From Periplaneta americana (lineage: Eukaryota; Arthropoda; Insecta; Blattodea; Blattidae), in assembly GCF_040183065.1 (NCBI RefSeq), contig NC_091124.1, positions 67,739,501 through 67,803,500 of the forward strand: a stretch of 64,000 nt of DNA, written 5' to 3'. The translations under genes were made by a program, and so were the position numbers. The notes below the pieces were generated by a model. It ran no database searches. It was not told the DNA's origin and was given only the letters and a program-made list of their open reading frames with translations. Shown one piece after another: positions 12,518-22,800 of the stretch. Numbering within the stretch: position 1 is the stretch's first letter; each line of letters opens with the position of its first letter.

Positions 12518-15500
12518 CTATCTGAGTATGAATCTGAACACAACACCCAGCCAGCACATTAACTTAATACATGATCCATTCGACCATAGATACCACTCAG
12601 TCTGACTAACCAAACTAAAAATACATGTACACTCAATAAGAGACAAACTCTACCCAGCATAAGGCATTACATGACAGATCACTATACATTACCCATTGCA
12701 CATATTGCTCACATAAACTGTGCAAATAGCACTAACACAAATATCTGCACTTTACAAAATGAATACCCAACGGAGAGAGAGAGGGATGGAGACAGATACA
12801 CGTAATAAGTAACGGACGATAATTCCAATTTCAAGGATCATTTAAATAGCAACTAAACTCGACGCACATGATAAGAAAATAGCGGCGAAGGAAAGCAACA
12901 ATCAAAATGGAGCAGGGAAAACACTAAAACCATATGTGAGACCGTAATCGCTGCCTTATCACTCTAACCGTCTCGGAACATGAACTCACATTTCAAATCA
13001 TATCTCCTTACATAATTCCCAATACAATTTACCTCAAACACATATATCTCACAAATATGTTACTCGATGCAAATACTAAAACTTGCCCCCAAGACGTATC
13101 ACTAGCAAGCGATATTTCAAACTACGATCCACTAAAATCCCAAACACACACGACGCAATTTAACTATTCCACTGATCTATCTCCAGCAAGTACGAAGCCC
13201 GAGTCACGTTGTCTATATGTGCCGCGTACCAAAATGCTAAGTCTTGTTAAATGTTTCTGTCACGTACGAGAGCTTGAATCTGAGCCAATTGTTTCCGAAT
13301 ATCTCCCGCATACGAGAGCCTAAATCTTGTTAAGTGTATCTGCCGCGTACCGGAACCCAAGTGATGTTCCGTGTATCTCCGTTAAAACAGGTAAACTCTC
13401 TCCCCCTCTATCCTTGTGAGACGTAATGACCCGGCCAATAGGATTATTTGGAAAGAACAAATGAAGGGATTGATAGCGCTATCTATTCTGTGACATCTGA
13501 GAGCGCTCTGACGGATGAAGTGACGTACTAGGTAAACGGCCGTGGTAGTAGGCACGGCTCAATAGTTTAATGACTGTCAAATGTGTTAATAATTGTAATG
13601 TTTTGTCATACTTTTGGCACATTTCAACATAACCATTTTTCGTTCCATGAATACGACAGTTCCTCTTGAAACATATTGAAGCATATTCTGTTATAATGTC
13701 CTTAACTTCATTGCAGATTCGAAGCTTCATTTGATTAACACCATGCATTTTATTCTTTCATTTAGACATGAAACCATGCAAAGGAATCTGGGTGTGTTAT
13801 ATAATCGGAAACGTCAATATTTCATGATGAAGGATTGGTGGAGCGGAGAAAAATTCTCTCTGGCACCAGGATTCGAACCCGGGTTTTCAACTTAATGTGC
13901 TGGTGCTCTATCCACTAACCCGAGTTCGGATCCTGGTGCCGGAGAGAATTTTTCTCCTCTCCATTGATCCTTCATCATATAACACACAATTCCTGCATGG
14001 AAATATCATATGTAATTCGGTACATCACTATAATATGTCAGTATTTTCATTTATCTCATAAAGCTGGATCGAGCCTTTTGGATCACCCAATTATGTATTG
14101 TAACCAATTATTGTATTGTACAGTTAACCAGAATTTAGTAAAAAATGAGTTGTGTGTACTTCGCAATAGTTGTGAGTTCCTTGGATTTTTTCAGGCTTTT
14201 GATAATGTAACAGTTGCAATTCAACACAAGTTTCGTAAGCATCCTGAAAGTGCGGCAAAACATTTCTGCCCACATTGTGGCATGCAATTTCCGCTTAAAA
14301 TCAATCGAGACAAGCATGTTGCAGCAGAACATTCTGGAGGTGCGCCCAGTAAGCTGTTCCCTTGTAGTGACTGTGGCGTTGTTTTCTATACAGAGGAAGC
14401 TCAATCATATCATACTAAGTCAACGCATAAAAGGTAAGTATGGACCTTACCTTCTGTGATATAGAATTAAGAAGTTTAATCAGAAGGAAAGGTTGAATAT
14501 TAAGAGTAAAGTTTCATTTTAGGGAGCTGGCAATGTGTTAGAAAAGATCACAGATACAAAGTCCAGTGCTGTGAAGCAACAGTTAGCCTGCCTGACTGTA
14601 AAACTAGCGGGCCTGGGTTCAAATCCTGGTTGAGACTAGTTACCTGGTTGGGGGTTTTTCCGAGATTTTCCCTCAACCATCTGAAGCAGAATTGCCGGGT
14701 AACTTTCGGCATTGGACCTCGGACTCATTTTGCCTTCATTAGCATCATTTCATGTATCTTAATAGTTACAGGTCAGCCAGGAGATTGTGGCAGATGTGGT
14801 TCCGAGATTTGCTTACAGATGTCATCTGTCTGGGAAAGCTGCACAAATCCCAGGGAGCCGTAAGGGCTTCAAGAGAGTGGACTACAACAGACCGGGGAGT
14901 GCAGCTCCCTTGGATAGATGGTACCTTGGTGAATCGTGGAATCTGTAGTGGCACAGTCTTCTGGTCAAAGGATACAGCAGAATGCAAGCAAGTGAATTGC
15001 AAACAGATGCCATCGATCTGAGGAGGCGACATTAACAGGGAGACGGAGGAGCATTTCTGTTCATGCAGACTTTGTCAGAACTAGATGTCATTGCCAAATC
15101 GATAAAGTAGCATCAAATAGTGGATCACCTGCTTGAAGGGCAGTCCTAAGGACTTCAAAAATCATCCCAAATAAGGGGATTCCACAATAACAGCGCTGGA
15201 CTTGTAATTCTGTGTACCTGGGTTCGATCCCCAGTGTATCTCTCATTTATGACTTGTGTTAGGCAAGCCCATGGTCCAGGTAACACGGGTTTTCTCCGGA
15301 AGCTCCGGTTCCCCTGTGGCATCCCAACAAACCTCCATCATTTCATCATGGGTGTAGCACAGACACCAGCCTCCTATGACGCACCCTGGGCAACGTCTAT
15401 GTGGATAAATTGGTCTACATAACTGGCATTCATATAGGTGAATGACGTAAGTCAAGTACCCTCCATTAGTAAAAAAAAGTTTTGTTGCATTTCTTGCCAA

Positions 15501-18337
15501 GATTATTGAAAGCTCTGCTTTTTGTCTAAGGCGATATGCAGATTTTCCAGGTGAATGTTCAGCCTCACCTAACATCATAAAGTTTCTTCTTGATAAAAAT
15601 ATAGCATTTCTGTAGGGGTTTCTTGTCTAACACTGATTTGTCTGAAATTCTTCACAAGATTTCCAATAGTATGTTTATGGGACATCCTTTTCCAAATATT
15701 AAAAAAAAATAAACTTATTTCTCTATCCACCCCTGTTTTTACATACTCTTCCGACATAAATCCTTGTTTAGCAGCCATGGTTGCATGGGCAGCATTCTTG
15801 GGAGTAATTACTCTTCCTGTTTGCGAAATAGGACCTGTTAGCAGCAAGACTTCAAAGAAATAATCGCACTGTAGTTGATTTCCTGAGCAAATGTTCTTGA
15901 AACCAATTTTCGTAATTTCATTGTTCTTAAAAATAAATTTCTAAACTACAAGTACATTTCAGAATATATTTCTCCTAAAGATATTATTTCCTGATTTCTC
16001 TCAAAGCTTGGGAATATGTATTATTGAAATGTTTATATTGCTGCAATTGACATGGATTTTTTTCAAATTTGAGTTTACATAGACTGTTCAAAGGCATAAC
16101 CAAAAATTTTGTTACCGAGAAAATCATATAGATAAAAATAGATTACCTTTGGATCATGAGTCACAATATTAACTTATGGCATACGACATACTATATATAT
16201 ATGAAGAGTCCACTGCAAGTATGATGGATGTCATTTGGAATACATTTTGCAGGAGAAGCAATTGAAAGTTTGAAATACTTAGCGCTCAAAGCTTAACTGT
16301 GATTTTCCGATCATTACTGGACAATGACTATCAGTGTTAATGCCATATAACTCTGTATGTACATTCTATATATCTTAAGCTATACATTGATAGTCTTGGT
16401 TCATTTTCGACAAGAAAGTGACCTCCATCATTCTTGCAGTGGACTCTTCATATAATATATAATGAGTTGGGATAAAATGACATATATTTCGTGAACAGAT
16501 TTTACCATACTTCTTACATCTACTATACTTGAAGCAAACAGGAAGTTTAAAAGAAAATCTTTTTAGGAATTTTGAGTAAAAATATATTATGAAGTATATG
16601 TTTTAGAAAAATTATATTTTAGGATATTACTGCTATCAAAATTGATTTGTAGAAAATTTAATAATTACAGGTAGAAATTCATTTTAGGACATATGGCACT
16701 TTACTTCAGAATACTGTGTAAGTACATATATACAAATGTGGTGCCACTTTAAAAACATATATTTTTATTGATGGTACAAGGGTTAATAAATACATAAAAA
16801 TATGTTCTGTGCATCAAAAATAAATAATTCAATAATACAATAACGACATCAATACTTGCACAGTATTCTGAAGTTGTTCCATATGGGATTACTAACCTGC
16901 ACTCAACATTTACGTAAATCTTAACATTTAAGTATATAAATATGTCAGTCTTGTACTGAATTAAGCACCTTTCACACCTTTCCTTCATGAAAAGAGTGTG
17001 AGGGAGCTCTTCAAATTGAAAGGAATAATATGTGTAAATGCATTGTAATATAATTTTTATTTGTTAGAATTGTGGCACTGTTCAAACCTGTGGCAACTCC
17101 ACCACCAACGAAGAAAATCAAAGTGAACAATGCTGGAGAAGCTCAATCTGTATATTATTGCCACTTATGTGGTTTCGAGTACATAGTCAAGTTCAATCTG
17201 CAGAAGCATTTGGAGCGCCAGCACTCTGAACAGGAGCGAAATAAGGTTCCAGAGTAAGTGAAGCATGAAATATTTTGTAATGTTCAAATTCATAAGAATT
17301 ACTGTAGATAGACAGTAGTTCATACAAAGTATAATAAATGAGCTGGTGTAAGTTACAGACGAAAATATTCTTGCTGAATTAAACTCATCTCACATAAAAA
17401 AAAATATAGCCTATTTCGAGATTTTGAGGAAATACACTTGTTAGGAATCTAATACCGACAGTTCCCCCCCCCCCCTTCTTTCTGTTGTCATTTTTACTCC
17501 TCACTTTCTTTTTCGTTTCTCTTTCTTTTCTCCATTTTCTTAATTAAATTAAATTCTTGTCTAGTATTGTAATCTGGATCTGAATGGGCATCTGGTTTGT
17601 CAGACAGATGTCTCCATTTCTTTGTGAGAAATTATTATTATTTTACGTCTTGTTATTATTAATTATTCAATTGGCCACTAGCTCTAGGCAATTAGCACTT
17701 TTGCCTGCTGATTCAGAACTGCGCTTGGGTATGGGTTCAATACCTGCTTGAGCAGATTATATGGCAAATCCTGGGCCTCATCTTGCCAGATACCATCTTG
17801 CTATCACCAATTCTGTCAATGTTTTTTTTTTTTTCCTTCTTTTTTACTTTGTTATTTAACGACGTATCACCTACGAGGTTATTTAGCGTCAATGGGATTT
17901 GTGATAGTGAGATGGTATTTGGCGAGATGAGGCCGAGGATTCGCCATTGATTACCTGACATTCACCTTATGGTTGGGGAAAACCTCGGGGGGGAAAAACC
18001 CAACCAGATAATCGGTTCAAGCGTGGGTTTGATTCCCAACCGAGTGTAACTCCGGATCGGCAGGCAAGCACCTCAGCCAACTGAGCTACGCCTATCGATG
18101 TTAAATAACCTAGTAGTTGATATAGTGCCATTAAATAATAAATTAAAAGAAATTCATTTCAATTGATATTTATTGATAGCTTTTGCTTGAATGTTAAATT
18201 GTATTAATTGGAATCACATTTATTATTTAGATTCTTTTTAAAGTCGATTCAAATTATAAATAATTTATTTTATGATTTTTTTGGTGCCATTAAGTTTAGG
18301 ACAGCCCAAAGTGTATTGTTTTATTGTTTATATGTTT

Positions 18338-18391
<54 letters not shown>

Positions 18392-19846
18392 CTCATGATT
18401 ATGATTGTCTGTCTTGCACCCATTTATGCAAAACTTGTTTTGTCTTTGTCATATATAAATTTGCTGCTTCGATGGTAAATTCTTTGTGTAAAATTAATTG
18501 TTCTATCAAATTGTTTACATAAAATTATTTAGTGTAAACTCGTAATCTTTTTCTATGATGTATACTAATGCGAAAATATTGTGATTGCAGAGACTTGATT
18601 AAATGCACAACCTGTGATGCCCTATTTTACAATAAACGAGCATATGATAATCATAATATGTATCACAAACCTGATGACTTGTACGTTACCAGTGAAGAAC
18701 AGAGGTACGTATGATTTCGTTATTCGCATGAAGATAACTGTTTTCAAATCGGAAACAGGATCACATCTCTTTGTATAGACTAACAAATCACAAACATTTA
18801 ACGGTTTAGCCTGCATTAATGTATGTAGAAAGAATAAGCATTGATTATAAATTGTATTAAATTGTTATGAAGTGCTTCTTATATAATTTCAAGGAAAAAA
18901 TTGTTCCGGGGCCAGGTATCGATTCCGGGATCTCTGGTTGAATGTACCAGTGCTCTACCAACTGAGCTACCCAGAAACTCCACCCGACAACGTCTCAATT
19001 TTTCCCCTTATATCCACACAACTCGAGTGGGCTGACAAGATGCCAGAGACCCACATTGAGTGCACACAAACTCTGTGTGACTTGGAATTGTGGTTTTCTG
19101 TTAACGTACCTACAGTAACTTATATATTATGCAAGTCTAGTTTTTCAGGTAAAGCTCCCTGTAAAGCAGACTTGAATAATTTCAAGGGAAAAAATTATTC
19201 TGGGACCAGGTATCGATCCCAGGACCTCTGGTTGAACATAGCAGCGCTGTACCAACTGAGCTACCCAGGAACTCCACCTGACACCATCTCAGTTTTTCCC
19301 TTTATATCCACACAGCTCGAGTGGGTTTATGTTTATTTAGTTATGTTCAGGCCATCAGTGTTGCCAAATTAGGAAGTTCACACGAACTTTCGTTTTCAGT
19401 GAATATTTGAATCTAAAATTAGTGTTAGTGTATCATTTGTGTTGTGTGATTTGTTTTAAAAAAAAATCAACACAGTTTTTATGTTTATTTAGTTATGTTC
19501 GGGCTATCAGTGTTGCCACATTAGAAGTTCGCACGAACTTTCATTTTTAGTGAATATTCGAACCTAACATTAGTGCATTATTTGTGTTGTGTGATGCGTT
19601 TTAATGGGGAAAATCCCCACAGTTTTTATGTTTATTTAGTTATGTTTGGGCCGTCAGTGTTGCCACATTAGAAAGTTCCACATTAGAAAGTTCAGTGAAT
19701 ATTCGAACCTAGAATTAGTGTATTACTGTATTTGTGTTGTGTGATGTATTGTAATAACGAAAAGCCACACAGTTGTTATGTTTATTCAGTTATGAGCAAA
19801 TGATAGAGAAATAAGCTTCACATGGCTGCAGTTTCAACATTTGAAA

Positions 19847-19877
<31 letters not shown>

Positions 19878-22800
19878 ACTGGTATTTATTCAATTATCCG
19901 GCAAAATCTCATATTCGGAACTAGCTTGATCTCTTTGGTTCTGGTTAAGAGAGATTGCTGTGAAATTCTTAACAAAGTGTGAAAAATCAAAATATATAAA
20001 CATTCCATAACAAGAGTGTGAATTGTACATAAAGTTCTCAAATATTCTATTAAAATACTGACGTGCACTGTATTGACATTGTACCATCATTAATAAAGTA
20101 TGACTCATAATAACTTAACCTTGGTGCCTTTGTCCCGGTTTTATGGAAAATGATTATGGCAACCCTATGGGGGCAGAAAGTGACTTGTCCCCTCCCTCCA
20201 TCCCGAACTTGGCGCCTATGGTCAGAACATGATTAACAGTGACTAACATCATGCTATCTTTTCATCAGTAATTATTGGTAAATTCTTCTGGTGTATTTAA
20301 AGATGCGTGATTTTTAAAAGTTGTATACATAAAATTTCAAAATAAAAGAAAGTGTGAGTCAGTACTATAAAAAGGGCGCAGAAGACAAGTGAAGGAGGCA
20401 GAGGGAGGGGGGGGAGAGAGATTTTGCAATATGTTTCATTGATTATCTCCACTGTTTCAAAATTTCACTGCTGATTTGCTTTGAGTTGTTGCATCATAAA
20501 GATGGAAAGGATCTTGGATTCTTCCATTCCCATGGAGGATATAATGAACCAGTGGGATCTCTGCTCTGCTGTTATGTTGGGAACTTTGCTGATTGCATCT
20601 AAAATTTAATGCCTTAATGTCTTGGTTCAGTGTAGGCCAGCGTCTTTCAACCTTTTTCAACATGCGGCACATAAAGATATAACTTAAAATCTCGCGCCAC
20701 ATTCATATAATCTAAACCAATTGTTCCCAACCAGGTGGAGGGGGGAGGATTTTGAGGGTTTTAGGAGCTCCTACTGAATGTTGACTTGTACCACGGTTGC
20801 TGAATGTTGACCCTTGTGGACTCACGATTTTACTACTCTTTTCACTTTTATTTTCCCAGTTTTTGCTACAACTTTGACTATTTTCATTTTCTCGCAGCAC
20901 ATCAGTTGAAAATGGCTGGTCTAGGCCTATGTAGTGGATGTTGACTTATTTTCTAAACAACAATAGAAATACTAAACACATGGAAAGAACTAGTTAGTCC
21001 AAGCATCTTTCCCCCACACAAAAATTAACCCAACTTTTGAAAGCTTTTCCGAAAAAAATGATGCTGTATTTTCCAATTCTGGAAGTATTCTTAAATAATC
21101 TGTATAAGAAATACATTTATCACACGAGATACATTTTATTTAAAATAACATTATATTGTCATTTGATGTCGTCATGATATTTGATTAACAAAATCCTCAA
21201 ATTTGGAGTACCAGTACGCTTATGAATATGATAAGATTTTCATTGTTGTGGATTGGTATGTAATTAACAGTTATTATGAAGATAAACCAGGAAATGAACT
21301 TGAGTATTTTTGCAGTTATGACAATTTAATTCATTATGTAACATCACATTTTATTTAGAAACAAATTTACACATCCCTTTTCATTGAGAGACTCTTAAAG
21401 TTTACTAAATTGAAAAATGTATCAATACAATAAATATCATGTTGTAGATTGCAGACTGTAAGCCGTGTAGACCAAGATTTCGACATCAGACGTGTGCAAA
21501 CAACAGCTGAGAAGTTTATCCCTGTCTATAGACCACGAGGTCGGCCTGCACAGCAGCAACCACCACAAAAGAAGGTGAGATATTGCTTAATGAATTTCAG
21601 CTCAGATTCCTTATACATCCTCTAAATGTTTCGTTGACTTTGTTCTGTTAACTTTAAGGTGAATGTCTTCTTTTACCACATAAGAATCTTAACTTCAGAT
21701 TAAAAACATTATTCATATGACTGGTACAAAAGTGTTTAGTTACAGAAATTTTTTCGAAGGAATTTTGTTTGAACTGTTCTTATTGCTATAAATACGTACT
21801 GTGAGTTGAATGAACTATTGTAACTGACATGTTTTTGACATACCTATGATGATTTTTATTAATGGCTAAATTTTTAATATTATACCCAGTGGTGGCTACT
21901 CTATTAGTGCAGTTGAGCATGTGAACACCCAATAAAAATATAGTAGAATAATATATATATATATATATATATATATTACAACAATAGAAAAAGAATGCCA
22001 TAGAATTATTTGCTGCCGAGTGCTCTAAGAGAAAGGATAAATATTTTTGCACTGTGGCAGAAGGATTGTGTTTGTCGTCTGCTTAGGAGCACATGCTATG
22101 ACACGTCAGTGGTAGAAAAACTGATCGACTCTTAGAAGCGAGATGGTAACTTATAAACTACCGTGTGTGCACATGCCATTTGTGCACAGACACCCTGCAA
22201 GGATGGCTAGTAAAGTTAGTGAGTTAAAAAACTGCTGTTTCTAATTTATTGTTGGATAAGAAGTTAGAATTAAAACAGAGTGGTAGACCAACATCTCAGC
22301 TCAATATTGTACAGCCACTGGTGTGGCTCAGTCGGTTAAGGTGCTTGCCTGCCGGTCTGAAGTTGTGCTCGGGCACGGGTTCGATCTCCACTTGGGCTGA
22401 TTATCTGGTTGGATTTTTTCCGAGGTTTTCTCCAACCGTAAGGTGAATGCCAAGTAATTTATGGCGAATCCTCGGCCTCATCTCGCCAAATACCATATCG
22501 CTATCACCAATCTCATCGACGCTAAATAACCTCGCAGTTGATACAGCGTCGATAATTATCAACTAAAAAAAAATATTGTACAGGTTAAGAGACTATGATT
22601 GTGATGTTCATGAAAGAAATGCTTGGATTTGTGACTATGAGGCAACCAATCGTTTGTACTGTCTTCCATGCTTTTATTTGTAAAAGAAGGTGGCAAACCT
22701 GTTTGGCTAAAGCTTGGTATCATTGATTTGGCGCACTTAACTCATAAAATAAATGAACATGAAAGTGCACAGTCACATCTTTATTCTCTCCTAGAGTTCA

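Noticed and set aside
13964-14437. Long open frame running into zinc-finger exon 3 from upstream
   Set aside because: The upstream part comes from the snapback repeat and intron. The acceptor TTTTTTCAG at 14194 and completion of finger 2 show that the exon begins at 14195.
14752-15032. Overlapping open frames on both strands
   Set aside because: Both cross SINE-related sequence and have no protein motif.
20630-20930. hAT-like ends (GGCCAGCGTCTTTCAACC, GTTCCCAACCAGG)
   Set aside because: I could not pair two ends or see an 8-bp duplication, so only the composition recalls hAT elements.
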